A DNA stretch of 64,000 nt, from NCBI RefSeq assembly GCF_900105475.1, contig NZ_LT629777.1, forward strand, positions 6,448,001 through 6,512,000, read 5' to 3'. Below are positions 1 through 9,232 of the stretch, one piece after another. Numbering within the stretch: the first letter of the stretch is position 1; each line of letters opens with the position of its first letter. The notes under the pieces are model-generated. The model searched no databases, was not told the origin of the DNA, and worked only from the letters and a program-made list of their open reading frames with translations. A program made the position numbers and the translations under genes. The DNA comes from Pseudomonas asplenii. GTDB taxonomy: Bacteria > Pseudomonadota > Gammaproteobacteria > Pseudomonadales > Pseudomonadaceae.

Positions 1-82
1 AGATGACCCCCACCAGAATCCGCAGGGCAGTCAGGCCGTAGCCGGCACGGGTGTTCAGAACGCGTTGGATCAGAGTGCTCAT
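1..82 (-). CDS. DoxX-family membrane protein, N-terminal fragment
   Basis: Only the first 27 codons lie in the window; the gene runs off the left edge. The ATG is at 82 on the minus strand. The peptide starts MSTLIQRVLNTRAGYGLTAL and moves into a hydrophobic segment, which resembles the start of DoxX-family inner-membrane proteins of pseudomonads. DoxX proteins are four-helix membrane proteins linked to redox or thiol stress in other bacteria. The AT-rich stretch just upstream (about 118-185) probably holds its promoter. With so little sequence the family call is tentative. Confidence 0.45.
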   Translation of the reverse strand, partial: MSTLIQRVLNTRAGYGLTALRILVGVI

Positions 83-183
83 GGTTGAATCCTTCTTCAA
101 ATGTCGAGTTGATGGCGCCATATTAATCAGATTTTAAAATTGAAAAAGCGCAAAAAACCCGACATAACAATCTAAAAATTAGA

Positions 184-1617
184 TCATTTTCGTGAAGCAA
201 CCTTTCGTCCATTTCGCTCCAGGGAAGCCCCTTCCAGCGAGCCACGCTCGCGATCGAACGCCAGGTAATACTTGTTCACGCTATTAACATAGTTGACCGG
301 AGCCATTCCCACTTGCTCCATCGCGACCCGCTCGACCTGGAAGAACCACTGGTTGGGATTCAAGCCGCGCCGCCGCGCCTCGGTGCGCATGCCCTGAACC
401 CGTTCGGGCCCCATGTTGTAGGCCGCCAGGACAAAGGCCATGCGTTCGCGCTCGTTGAGCTTGGGGCTGGAGAAGAATTTGCGACGGATCATCGCCAGGT
501 ACTTGGCCCCGGCCTGCACATTGTTATCGACATTCTGGATATTACCGACGCCGACCCGCTGCGCCGCCGCTGGGGTGATCTGCAGCAATCCGGTGGCACC
601 GCTCGCCCCACGGGCGTTGGGGTCCAGCGCCGACTCCTTGAACGCCAGCGCTGCCAGGTTCAACCAGTCGATGCCCTGGGCCTGGGCATGACGTTGCAGA
701 ACCGGCCGCAGCTTCTCCAACTTCTGCCGATCGCTGCGGGCCAATGGATAATGCACCTGGTACAGCCGTCGATAGATACGCAGGAACGCCACATCCTGGT
801 CGGATGGCGATTTGTAGGTCTTGAAAAAACGATCGATGCTGGCCAGCAGCATCGAGGCATCACGCCGCACGAACCAATGCATCTGTCCCGGCTCGCCGAC
901 CAGTATCTGCCGGTCGAAACGCAGCTTGGGCATGACCTTGGCCCAGCGCTCGGCAATCGGCTGTTCGACGATGGTCAGGTGGAAGATCCCACCCTGGACC
1001 ATCTCCAGCACATCCTCTACCGCCAGGCTCGGGTCGACCCATTCGACCTTCACCGGTGGCAGCTTGTGCAACGCCAGTTTCTGGTTGATCTGGTTCAGCA
1101 CATCGATGGCGGCGCTGCCGGTGCTCAGGGTCAGCGTCCGCCCGGAAAGCTGTTCCACACGGGTAACGCGCTTTTCGCCCTTGAGCCCCACCAGCAGCAG
1201 CGGCACCGGGTTGCCGATCGGCTCACTGGCACTGACCGCATGCCCCGGTTGCGCCTCAAGCAGTTCGCCCGGCGCGACCAGGTCGCCCTCACCACGCTGC
1301 AGCGCCCCCAGCAACTGGTCCTTGGCCTTGGGAATGAGCTTGAGGGTGATTTCCTGGTTGTCCCGGGCATGTCCGTTCAGGTACAGCTCGAAAGCCCGCA
1401 GGCGGTGATACTCGACACCGATCGCCTCGCCCTGGATTTCTCCCGAGCTGTTGCGACTCTGGTTGACCAGCACCCGCAGGACGCGGCTGCTGCGGATTTC
1501 CGCCAGGTCGCGGACCTTCCCCGCCTGACCGACTTCCTGGGGGCCGGCCAGGCGCGCAACCGCCGGCAGCGGCAGCAGGGACAGGCACAGCAGGAGCAAC
1601 AGCGAGGCTCGCTTCAT
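184..1617 (-). CDS. MltF-type membrane-bound lytic transglycosylase
   Basis: This is a periplasmic murein hydrolase that cleaves the MurNAc-GlcNAc bond to form 1,6-anhydro ends. The ATG at 1617 is preferred over the longer open frame because it begins a signal peptide (MKRASLLLLLCLSLLPLPAV, cleavage near residues 20-22). Residues about 40-285 form a solute-binding-protein-like domain and about 310-445 an SLT domain. Catalytic Glu is E328 in FKESALDP, followed by the GASGATGLLQITP motif. That order is the MltF architecture; the length (477 aa) is slightly shorter than E. coli MltF. Its position near tatD, an MCP and tgpA suggests orthology to P. aeruginosa MltF2 (PA2865, from memory) rather than MltF. 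Confidence 0.88.
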   Translation of the reverse strand: MKRASLLLLLCLSLLPLPAVARLAGPQEVGQAGKVRDLAEIRSSRVLRVLVNQSRNSSGEIQGEAIGVEYHRLRAFELYLNGHARDNQEITLKLIPKAKDQLLGALQRGEGDLVAPGELLEAQPGHAVSASEPIGNPVPLLLVGLKGEKRVTRVEQLSGRTLTLSTGSAAIDVLNQINQKLALHKLPPVKVEWVDPSLAVEDVLEMVQGGIFHLTIVEQPIAERWAKVMPKLRFDRQILVGEPGQMHWFVRRDASMLLASIDRFFKTYKSPSDQDVAFLRIYRRLYQVHYPLARSDRQKLEKLRPVLQRHAQAQGIDWLNLAALAFKESALDPNARGASGATGLLQITPAAAQRVGVGNIQNVDNNVQAGAKYLAMIRRKFFSSPKLNERERMAFVLAAYNMGPERVQGMRTEARRRGLNPNQWFFQVERVAMEQVGMAPVNYVNSVNKYYLAFDRERGSLEGASLERNGRKVASRK

Positions 1618-1856
1618 CCGTTCACCGCAAAGAATACTGTCCCGCCGCAAGCCGCCAGGCCTGATACGAGTCGATGGAAACCGGGCGTCTGTTGAACCCG
1701 AATTAAAATGCACAAGACGGCGGCGCGAGCGGACGTGAAAACGGCCGCTACTGGCTCGCGGTCTTGAAAGACAGTCATAACTCGTTGTAGTTCTTGGTTT
1801 TTATTATAAATCTACAGCTCTGATATGCTTTTGGGCCTGTAGCCTGAGGACGAACC

Positions 1857-2663
1857 ATGCAACTCATCGATATCGGCGTCAACCTGACCAACTCGGCTTT
1901 TTCCGGAAAACACCGGGAAATACTGGACCGCGCCCAGGCCGCCGGGGTCTGCCAACTGGTACTGACCGGCACCAGTCTCGAGGGTAGCGAACAGGCTCTG
2001 GAGCTATGCCGGACGCTGGATGAAAGCGGTCTTCAGCTGTTCGCCACGGCCGGTATCCATCCGCATTCCGCCAGCGACTGGAATGCCGACAGCGCCGCTC
2101 GTCTGAAAGACCTGCTCACGCAAACGAATGTCTGCGCAGTCGGCGAATGCGGACTGGACTTCAACCGCGATTTCTCGCCGCGCCCACAACAGGAAAAAGT
2201 CCTCGAAGAACACCTGGCCCTGGCGGCGCAACTGCAGTTGCCGGTGTTCCTTCACGAGCGCGATGCCAATTCACGGATGCTGGAGATCCTGCGCGACTAC
2301 CGTGACCGCCTGCCCGCCGCCGTGGTGCATTGTTTTACCGGCGAGCAACGGGCACTGTTCAGCTATCTGGACCTGGACCTGCATATCGGCATCACCGGCT
2401 GGATCTGCGACGAGCGCCGTGGCACTCACCTGCACCCACTGGTACGGGAGATTCCCCGGGGCCGCCTGATGCTGGAGAGCGATGCGCCCTACCTGTTGCC
2501 CCGCAGCCTGCGGCCCAAACCGAAGAGCGGTCGCAACGAACCGGCCTTCCTCACTGAAGTGCTGCGCGAGGTCGCCCTGCATCGCGGTGAAAGCGAAGCC
2601 GACCTGGCGGCCCACAGCACCGCCTGCGCCCGGGCATTCTTTGGTTTGCCATCGATTGCTTGA
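1857..2663 (+). CDS. tatD: TatD-family metal-dependent hydrolase
   Basis: 268 aa, the normal TatD length. TatD enzymes are metal-dependent TIM-barrel nucleases of the amidohydrolase type; E. coli TatD is a 3'-5' exonuclease and is not needed for Tat export. The N-terminus [15 protein letters not shown] matches TatD itself better than YcfH or YjjV. Metal and active-site motifs are [10 protein letters not shown] (first conserved Glu), VFLHERDA and VVHCFTGE (histidines) and LESDAPYL near the C-terminus (Asp). A GAGGA ribosome-binding site lies about 8 bp before the ATG. The MCP gene starts about 85 bp downstream on the same strand, so co-transcription is possible. Confidence 0.9.
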   Translation: MQLIDIGVNLTNSAFSGKHREILDRAQAAGVCQLVLTGTSLEGSEQALELCRTLDESGLQLFATAGIHPHSASDWNADSAARLKDLLTQTNVCAVGECGLDFNRDFSPRPQQEKVLEEHLALAAQLQLPVFLHERDANSRMLEILRDYRDRLPAAVVHCFTGEQRALFSYLDLDLHIGITGWICDERRGTHLHPLVREIPRGRLMLESDAPYLLPRSLRPKPKSGRNEPAFLTEVLREVALHRGESEADLAAHSTACARAFFGLPSIA

Positions 2664-2748
2664 CCCACATCAAGAAGTACCGCCGGGGGCGTGGCACAAT
2701 GATGTCACCTTGCCAATACTGTTTCCGCTCAATCAGAGAAGACCTTCC

Positions 2749-4227
2749 ATGGGTGCCTGGCTTAGCAACATCTCGCTGAAATACAAATTCTGGGCCGTCA
2801 ACGCCGTGGCCTTCGTCACCACTCTGTTGCTGGTGCTGTACGCGGTACAGCTGGAGCAGCAGGCCCGCACCGACGCCGCGCGCACGGCCGCCCAGAGCGA
2901 AGCACGACTGCTGGGCAGTTGGCCCGCCGGCCAGCCCCTGCCACAGAATGACCAGTTGCTCGTCTTCCAGAGCGGCCAGACCCCCAGCCTGAACGGCCAG
3001 ATGCTGCCACGCCTGGCTGATGCCCAGGGCTGGGTCACCTACGACTACATGCCACTGTTCGGCGACAACCCGCTGCTCGGCGCTGAAGTGCTCAGCCATG
3101 GCAACCAGCGGGTGGCCGTGCTCGCCTATGCGCCCAGCATGGCGCAAGTGTTCAGCGACCGTTTCACCCATTACGCCGTGGCCGTGTTCATCCTGATGCT
3201 GGCGATGCTCGGCGCCTCGCAGTTGCTGATCCGCTTCCTGCTCAGCCAGCTCAACACCCTCAAGGACGTGATGCTGCACGTGGAGCGGACCGGCGACCTG
3301 TCTACCCGCGTACCGCTGGCCTGCAAGGACGAAGTCGGCCAGATGGCCAGCGCCTTCAATGCCATGCAGGCCGGCTACCAGCGCGTGGTCGGCACCGTCG
3401 CCCGCACCGCCGCACAGTTGGATGTCGGTGCGGCGCGGCTGGCCTCGAGCATGAACGACGTGCAGCACGGCATGCTCGGCCAGCAAAGCGAAACCGACCA
3501 GGCCGCCACCGCCATCAACGAGATGACCGCGACGGTCTACCACATTGCCCAGCACGCCGGCGCTACCCGCGATCTGTCGAAGACCGCCGATACCCTGGCC
3601 GGCAGCGGCAAGGAAGTGGTCAACCGCGTCCAGCAGTCGATCGCCGGCCTGTCCAGCGGTGTGCAGCAGACCGCCGAGATGATCCAGCGCCTGGCCGAGG
3701 ACAGCCAGAAGATCAACAGCGTGGTCAACGTGATCCACAGCATCGCCGAGCAGACCAACCTGTTGGCCCTGAACGCCGCCATCGAGGCCGCCCGGGCCGG
3801 GGAAATGGGTCGTGGTTTCGCCGTGGTCGCCGACGAGGTGCGCAACCTGGCCAAGCGTGTGCAGACCTCCACCGATGAAATCACCACCATGGTCTCGGCG
3901 TTGCAGTCCGGTACCCGCGATGCGGTGGACTTCATGCAGGAAAGCTCGCTCAAGGCTGACGACTGCGTCCAGCAGGCCCAGGAAGCCGGGGCCGCCCTGG
4001 CGGAAATCACCGGTGCAGTGGCACAGATGCGCGAGAGCAATACCCAGATCGCCGTGGCCGCCGAGCAACAGAGCCAGGTCGCGGAAGAAATGAATCGCGC
4101 CGTGGTGAGCATCCGCGATGTCACCGAAAACACCGTACAACAGACCGTCGACTCGACCAGCACCAGCAATGAGCTGGCAACCCTGGCCGGTGAATTGAAC
4201 AAGGCCATTGGTCAACTCAAGCTATAG
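2749..4227 (+). CDS. Methyl-accepting chemotaxis protein
   Basis: Chemoreceptor of 492 aa in the inner membrane. The ATG at 2749 gives a proper first membrane helix (about residues 10-32); the open frame extends further upstream only by overlap with tatD. A small periplasmic domain of roughly 110 residues follows, then a second helix (about 142-165), a HAMP domain and the cytoplasmic signalling domain. The hairpin tip that binds CheA/CheW is present ([20 protein letters not shown], then [15 protein letters not shown]). The C-terminus IGQLKL lacks a CheR-tethering pentapeptide. The sensor domain is too short for a double Cache domain; the ligand is unknown. By position it may correspond to P. 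aeruginosa PA2867. Confidence 0.92.
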   Translation: MGAWLSNISLKYKFWAVNAVAFVTTLLLVLYAVQLEQQARTDAARTAAQSEARLLGSWPAGQPLPQNDQLLVFQSGQTPSLNGQMLPRLADAQGWVTYDYMPLFGDNPLLGAEVLSHGNQRVAVLAYAPSMAQVFSDRFTHYAVAVFILMLAMLGASQLLIRFLLSQLNTLKDVMLHVERTGDLSTRVPLACKDEVGQMASAFNAMQAGYQRVVGTVARTAAQLDVGAARLASSMNDVQHGMLGQQSETDQAATAINEMTATVYHIAQHAGATRDLSKTADTLAGSGKEVVNRVQQSIAGLSSGVQQTAEMIQRLAEDSQKINSVVNVIHSIAEQTNLLALNAAIEAARAGEMGRGFAVVADEVRNLAKRVQTSTDEITTMVSALQSGTRDAVDFMQESSLKADDCVQQAQEAGAALAEITGAVAQMRESNTQIAVAAEQQSQVAEEMNRAVVSIRDVTENTVQQTVDSTSTSNELATLAGELNKAIGQLKL

Positions 4228-4311
4228 ACGCGATAGCAAGAGTTGATTCGTCGCCGACGTTTGCCCGACTTATCCTTGGTCCATCGAATCAACGAACCAA
4301 GGAGCATCACC

Positions 4312-4545
4312 ATGGGCAAACGTCATCCTGATTTTCCCGCCTGGCAATGGCGCGTGGCACCGAGCATTTCGAGCGACGGTACCCGCGAAGGCCTGCAACT
4401 GCTGTCGATGGTCCTGTTTGCCCTGGCCTTCCTGCTGGTGGCCAGCGGGGTCTTCACCCAGGACCCGACCAACGTTGCCATCGGCGTGATCGGCCTGGTT
4501 GCCGCCGCCGGCCTGCAGCGCAAGCGCCATATGCTGGAGGCCTAG
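4312..4545 (+). CDS. Small hydrophobic membrane protein
   Basis: 77 aa, start at 4312 chosen because AAGGAG at 4299-4304 lies 7 bp upstream and the Met-Gly-Lys start is followed by a coherent protein. The N-terminal third is polar (HPDFPAWQWRVAPS), then come two adjacent hydrophobic stretches (about residues 32-47 and 53-66) separated by a short polar loop (TQDPTN). The C-terminus is basic (QRKRHMLEA). This predicts a two-helix inner-membrane protein. I do not recognise a family and assign no function. It is 85 bp after the MCP gene and may share its transcript. Confidence 0.7.
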   Translation: MGKRHPDFPAWQWRVAPSISSDGTREGLQLLSMVLFALAFLLVASGVFTQDPTNVAIGVIGLVAAAGLQRKRHMLEA

Positions 4546-4582
4546 AGCAACCTTGATCCGGCTCCCGAAAACTGGCGCAACC

Positions 4583-5380
4583 TTAGCCAAAGATGGTGAC
4601 GGTCTGCCGGCTCAGGGCGATCAAACGGTCGTCCGGGCTCCACAAGGCCGCCGCCACATGTCCGTAGCCATCGCGGGCATGTTCGATCACGGCGAGGTAT
4701 TTGCACCAGTCCAGAGTCGTGAGTTCCAGCAACGGCTGAACGAACTCAATGGTCCAGGTCAGGCTGCTGCCGGCTGCCATCTGCTTCAGATGCGACAACA
4801 GCGCCGGTGGCCAGGCGTCAACAAGGGCCAACAGATGGGTCTCGCTCAACGGCTCTTCCCTGACGTCACCGCGCAGGCGCGCCCAGCCGCCCATCTGCCG
4901 CGAGGTATTGCCGGAGAACGGAAAGCCACCAACGCCCCAACGCAGTGACAAATGCTGCGTGAACTCCGGCGTCACGCCTTTGACGTAAGGTATCTCCTGG
5001 CATTGTTCCCAGTGCTTGATTAGCGGAGCCGGCTCGGCCTCAACCGCCACCGCCGACGCTCGCGAGGCACCGAAACTGCCCTGCACCAGGGTCACCACCT
5101 GGCCGTTCTGCACCGCCCTTCCCAGGACTTGGCTGACCGCCTTGCCCTCGCGCAGCACCTCGACCTCGAAACTGACCGGCACCAACGGCTCGACCGGACC
5201 GACAAAGGTCACCGCCAATGAACGCACAGGACGCTCGAGCGACACCCGCGCACGCATGGCTTCGTACTGGAGCGCAACCACCAGGCCACCAAAGCTGGCA
5301 CGGCCCTGGGCCCAGTCGGCCGGAATGACCACAGCCTGGGGATCGCGACGGACCACTTCGAGCAAATCTGAAAAACCCAT
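4583..5380 (-). CDS. TesB-like acyl-CoA thioesterase, double hotdog
   Basis: 265 aa from the ATG at 5380; the longer open frame upstream has no ribosome-binding signal and unlike composition. Sequence features such as GRASFGGLVVALQYEAM near residues 20-40, RPVRSLAVTFVGPV and the C-terminal LTWTIEFVQPL are typical of the two-hotdog thioesterase fold that hydrolyses acyl-CoA to free acid and CoA. Substrate length cannot be read from the sequence. It stands between a convergent small membrane gene and the CHAD gene, 131 bp away, so it may be the distal gene of the minus-strand moxR operon or separate. Confidence 0.8.
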   Translation of the reverse strand: MGFSDLLEVVRRDPQAVVIPADWAQGRASFGGLVVALQYEAMRARVSLERPVRSLAVTFVGPVEPLVPVSFEVEVLREGKAVSQVLGRAVQNGQVVTLVQGSFGASRASAVAVEAEPAPLIKHWEQCQEIPYVKGVTPEFTQHLSLRWGVGGFPFSGNTSRQMGGWARLRGDVREEPLSETHLLALVDAWPPALLSHLKQMAAGSSLTWTIEFVQPLLELTTLDWCKYLAVIEHARDGYGHVAAALWSPDDRLIALSRQTVTIFG

Positions 5381-5511
5381 GCACACCTCGGCTAAGAATT
5401 CTCTGATACCCGCTGCACAGCGTGCATCGTAGCAACAAGGGATCTTAACCAGCCTCCCCGCCGGGTAAAGCGTCCATTGCCGCCAAATCACCGGTCAAAC
5501 AGGTCGTGGCC

Positions 5512-6282
5512 TCAGGCAAAGCAGCTTTCGCCGAGTTTTTCCAGCCTCCGATCGGCCTTTTCTTCGGCGCGGGCCATGGTCGTGCGCCAGCCATTGACGC
5601 AGGGTTGCAGGTCTTCCTGAGTCTGCGCCTGGGCCAACCACTGCCAGCAGTCATGCCAATCACCCAGGGCTTCCTGGGCAGCCTTGAGCCGCCGCAATGC
5701 CGAGGCCGGCAGCCGGTCCAGTTCAGGGTAGGCTTCGGCAGCGTAACGCACCCGCTTGATCAGCAGCCGCAGACGATGACGGTCGTGACCCGGAGCGTGC
5801 AAGGCCTCGTCCAGCGCCCGCCATTGCTTGGCCAGGCGATTCTCGATGCGCTTGCGCAAGCCCTTGAGCAGGCCCTGATGCTCAGCGGCCCGCAAGAAGC
5901 GAGGGAAGGCATCGAGTACATCGAGCAGATGCTTGAGTTCCGGACTACGCGCGACTTTCCAGTAATCCTCGGCCAATTGCGCGGTCCGTCGCGTGGCCGC
6001 AGCATGATGCCCCTGCCGGTGCAGGTAGGCTGCCAGCACTTCACGATCGCGGATCGGCGTGGTCAGTCGCCCCACTTCGGCCGCCGCCTGCTCCAATGGC
6101 TCGACGCCCGGCAAACCGCGCAAGGGCCGCAACAGGCTGCGCAGGCGCCGCACGGCGATACGCAGATCGTGCAGCCCTTCGTCATCGGTCAGCGCATCGA
6201 CCCGTGCATGACAGGCCAACAACCGTACCTCAAGATTCACCACCTGAACCACCAAATGATCCACCAGGGCCGACATCGACAT
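5512..6282 (-). CDS. CHAD domain protein
   Basis: CHAD domains are alpha-helical bundles with conserved histidines and basic residues that bind inorganic polyphosphate. Here the signature is near residue 37 (HDLRIAVRRLRSLLRPLRGL), with further Arg-rich helices (LRLLIKRVRYAAEAYPELDR). There is no CYTH domain, so this is a stand-alone CHAD protein of 256 aa. The ATG at 6282 overlaps the TGA of tgpA by one base (TGATG) and has GGAG 5 bp upstream; TTG at 6291 and ATG at 6276 are alternatives. Translational coupling ties it to the MoxR-DUF58-TgpA operon, an association whose meaning I cannot tell. Confidence 0.85.
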   Translation of the reverse strand: MSMSALVDHLVVQVVNLEVRLLACHARVDALTDDEGLHDLRIAVRRLRSLLRPLRGLPGVEPLEQAAAEVGRLTTPIRDREVLAAYLHRQGHHAAATRRTAQLAEDYWKVARSPELKHLLDVLDAFPRFLRAAEHQGLLKGLRKRIENRLAKQWRALDEALHAPGHDRHRLRLLIKRVRYAAEAYPELDRLPASALRRLKAAQEALGDWHDCWQWLAQAQTQEDLQPCVNGWRTTMARAEEKADRRLEKLGESCFA

Positions 6283-8252
6283 CACTCCCAAATCGAACTT
6301 CCAAGACTACGACGCAATGACCGCAACGCCTGTTGCAATGCATCCATCGACGGGGTTTGTTCAGCATAACGTTGACCGACGAACAACTCGCCAAACTCAC
6401 GAATACTCTGCGCCTGGCGCGGCAACCGCAAGGCCGCGCGCTCGACGAAAGCCAACGGGCCCTCGCCCGGCTCACGCACCAGGCCGCGACGGCTTAGCAG
6501 CTTCTCGAAGGTCGCGAACGCGCGCAGTTGCGGATCGGACTTGCTCTGCCAGGGACGCAGCAGCCACAGCGACAAGAGTGCCAGAATCAGCACCAGTCCG
6601 ACCGGCAGCAGCACCCCGGACAGATCGCCGAACCAGCGCCCCAGCAAGCTGAATTGCTGCTCGCCCTGATAACCCAGAACCCAGCGTTGCCAACCATAAT
6701 TGAGATTATCCCAGCCCAGGCGCAATGCATTGAGCCAGCTCAGTTGGCGGTAACGCAGCGGCGAGAACGCCGAGACGCCCGGCATGCCCTCATCGGCGGC
6801 CAGAGCCTGCTCCAGCCCCTGGTCGATCCGCTGCGGTGCCACTGCGTAGGTCGGATCGACACTGCGCCAGCCCTGCCCAGCCTGCCAGTACTCGACCCAG
6901 GCATGGGCGTCGTATTGGCGCACCGCGAGGAAATGCCCCGCCGTGTTCAATTCGCCACCCTGATAACCGGCCACGACCCTGGCTGGAATACCCGCCGCCC
7001 GCAGTACATAGGTCATCGCGCCAGCGAAGTGCGCGCAAAAGCCCTGACGACTGTCGAAGAGGAACCCGTCGACGCTGTCGGCGCCCAGGGTCGGCGGCCT
7101 GAGGGTATAGTGATAGGGCTCGTCGTGAAAGTGCTTGAGCAGCGCCGCCACCAACGCGTCAGGCTGTGGATAAGTGCGCCGCAATTGCGCCGCCCACTGA
7201 CGCGTCCGGGGATCGCCCTGGACCGGCAACTGCAGGGTCCGGCGCCGCGCCCGCTCATCGAGCTGCGGATCGCGCGGCACCTGTGGCCAGGAACTGGTCC
7301 GATAGAGCAGCGCCTGCTGCACCGGTCGCTGGCGCTGCAGCCGATAGTCCGCCAACTGGCGCGCATCGTCGAGGTCGCTGCTGGCCACATCAAGCGTTGG
7401 CAGCCAGGGCTTGCCACTCGGTTGCAGGATGATGCTGTAGCGCCAGGGCTCACCACTGGCCTGCCATTTCGGCGCCGGGCTGGAGGCGATCCCCGCCGAC
7501 TGGCTCCAGCGTCGACCATCGAACTGCTCCAGGGTCAACGCGCGCCAGTACAGCTCCTGGCGCGCAGGCAGCGGACCGTCGAAGCTGGCACGAAACGCCA
7601 GGTCGGCGGAGCGCCCGAGTTCGGCGATATCGCCCGGCGACATGCTCTCGGACAACCCCGTCAGGCCCTTGTCTCTCGGCAGCGGCAACGACCACAACGG
7701 CGCGATCCGCGGGAAGAACACGAACAACACAAGCATCAGCGGCAAGGCTTGCGCCAGCAGGGTACCGGCCAGCCTCAAGGTCGCCAGCGGCCGGGTCTCG
7801 GGACCTTGCTGCAAGCCGATCAGCGCCGCCAGCAGTGCGCCGATCGGCAACAGGCTGTAGAGCGCCCAGGGCAGGCTGTCTTCGAACAGATAGGCCACCG
7901 CTACACAGAACAGCCCGAGAAAGATCAGGACCAGCGCATCGCGATGGGTGCGGGTTTCCACCAGTTTGAGGATGAACATCGCCACCAGCAGCACCGCGCC
8001 GGCGTCCAGGCCGATCAGGCTGCTGCGGGAAAGCCAGATGCCGCCGATGGTGAACAGCAGCAACAGCAATTCCAGCAAGCGCCCGGGAAACGCCGCCCGC
8101 ATGCGATACACCTGGATACGCCAGAACGTGCAGCCGAGCCAGAAGGCAACCATCCAAACCGGCACATGGAACCAGAACGGCACCATGACCAGAGCCTGGG
8201 CCACCAGCAACCAGACCAGGCTGGCCCGAGAGATCGTCGGCGCACCGTTCAC
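6282..8252 (-). CDS. tgpA: TgpA-type transglutaminase-like membrane protein (DUF3488)
   Basis: 656 aa. The GTG at 8252 is chosen because it overlaps the upstream TGA (GTGA) and leads directly into the first membrane helix. About six helices fill residues 10-180, then a periplasmic part carries a transglutaminase-like domain with the catalytic triad Cys406 (RQGFCAHF), His450 (YDAHAWVEYW) and Asp466 (SVDPTYAV). One more helix lies near residue 560, followed by a cytoplasmic tail. P. aeruginosa TgpA (PA2873) has the same layout and was reported to be essential there. Its substrate is not established. It is third in the moxR-DUF58-tgpA-CHAD unit. Confidence 0.9.
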   Translation of the reverse strand: MNGAPTISRASLVWLLVAQALVMVPFWFHVPVWMVAFWLGCTFWRIQVYRMRAAFPGRLLELLLLLFTIGGIWLSRSSLIGLDAGAVLLVAMFILKLVETRTHRDALVLIFLGLFCVAVAYLFEDSLPWALYSLLPIGALLAALIGLQQGPETRPLATLRLAGTLLAQALPLMLVLFVFFPRIAPLWSLPLPRDKGLTGLSESMSPGDIAELGRSADLAFRASFDGPLPARQELYWRALTLEQFDGRRWSQSAGIASSPAPKWQASGEPWRYSIILQPSGKPWLPTLDVASSDLDDARQLADYRLQRQRPVQQALLYRTSSWPQVPRDPQLDERARRRTLQLPVQGDPRTRQWAAQLRRTYPQPDALVAALLKHFHDEPYHYTLRPPTLGADSVDGFLFDSRQGFCAHFAGAMTYVLRAAGIPARVVAGYQGGELNTAGHFLAVRQYDAHAWVEYWQAGQGWRSVDPTYAVAPQRIDQGLEQALAADEGMPGVSAFSPLRYRQLSWLNALRLGWDNLNYGWQRWVLGYQGEQQFSLLGRWFGDLSGVLLPVGLVLILALLSLWLLRPWQSKSDPQLRAFATFEKLLSRRGLVREPGEGPLAFVERAALRLPRQAQSIREFGELFVGQRYAEQTPSMDALQQALRSLRRSLGSSIWE

Positions 8253-9232
8253 GCCGGTTTTCCGAACAGCGCCAGGGCGCGCAGGCAGGCCTCGCAATGG
8301 GCCGCACCACTATCGGTCGCCAGACGTTGACCCGGCAACTGCAGGGCAAACGGCTGCTCGCGCCGGGTCAGTTCCAGAACCCAATGGCACAGCCGCGACA
8401 GACGCTGCTCGACATCACCGCCCAAAGCAAGAAAATCCAGGCAATGCTCCTGCCCCTCAAGGCGGGCGAAGTCCTTGATCAACAAGCCTTGCCCACGCGA
8501 ATAGGCCTTCCAGTGCAAGCGCCGCCAGGAGTCGCCGGGTTGGTAGGGTTTGAGGCCCTGATAATCGTCGACACCCTGACCGTGAGCCCGCACGCCCTCC
8601 TCCGGCTCGTCTTCCGTCAGGCTGGCCAGGATGGGCAGTTCGCCTTCCAGCGGCTGTGGATAAACCAGCACCTGCTGGCCCAGATCGACCCAGCTCCAGG
8701 CCCGCACAATACCCAGGGGAAAACTGCTGTGCACACCGATACGCGGGGCCACCAGCCAGCCGCGTTTCTGGGTCGGTCGGGTCAGATGCAGCTCGTGAAC
8801 GCCCGTCGGCGGTACATCCGCGAGCTGCGTCGGTTGCGCCGACCAACCGAGGTGGATCGCCTGATGGCTTTTCCCGGTACTTTCCAGGCGCACCACGAAG
8901 CGCGCCTCTTCACCAACGAACACCGCCGGCCCGACCCCGGCACTCAGTACCAGCCCCCGCAGGTTGCGGTAGGTGTGCAGGATCGCCACGACGAACACCG
9001 ACAACAACAGAAAACACAGGCCATAGGCGAGGCTGTTCTGGTAATTGATCGCCACCAGCAGGATCAGCAACAGCAGAGCCGCGAATACCGCGCCCGCCCG
9101 GTTGGGCAGGATGAAGATGCGCCGCTGGGTCAGTTCCACCCGTGCCGACGGCGGCAGACGCCGGGCCAGCCAGGCTTGCCAGACCTTGCGCAGCCGGGCG
9201 CTCAAAGCGCCGACACCTCGCGCAGCAGCCAT
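8249..9232 (-). CDS. DUF58 domain protein
   Basis: 327 aa with two membrane helices near residues 45-85 (FAALLLLILLVAINY, then LCFLLLSVFVVAILH) and a C-terminal DUF58 segment containing the conserved YQPGDSWRRLHWKAYSR region. DUF58 proteins have a von Willebrand A-like fold and occur beside MoxR ATPases and transglutaminase proteins in many bacteria. The chosen ATG at 9232 overlaps the moxR gene by 31 bp; a TTG at 9205 forming a 4-bp TTGA overlap is an alternative. Overlap with tgpA is 4 bp. The three proteins probably act as one complex, which is inference from context. Confidence 0.85.
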   Translation of the reverse strand: MAAARGVGALSARLRKVWQAWLARRLPPSARVELTQRRIFILPNRAGAVFAALLLLILLVAINYQNSLAYGLCFLLLSVFVVAILHTYRNLRGLVLSAGVGPAVFVGEEARFVVRLESTGKSHQAIHLGWSAQPTQLADVPPTGVHELHLTRPTQKRGWLVAPRIGVHSSFPLGIVRAWSWVDLGQQVLVYPQPLEGELPILASLTEDEPEEGVRAHGQGVDDYQGLKPYQPGDSWRRLHWKAYSRGQGLLIKDFARLEGQEHCLDFLALGGDVEQRLSRLCHWVLELTRREQPFALQLPGQRLATDSGAAHCEACLRALALFGKPA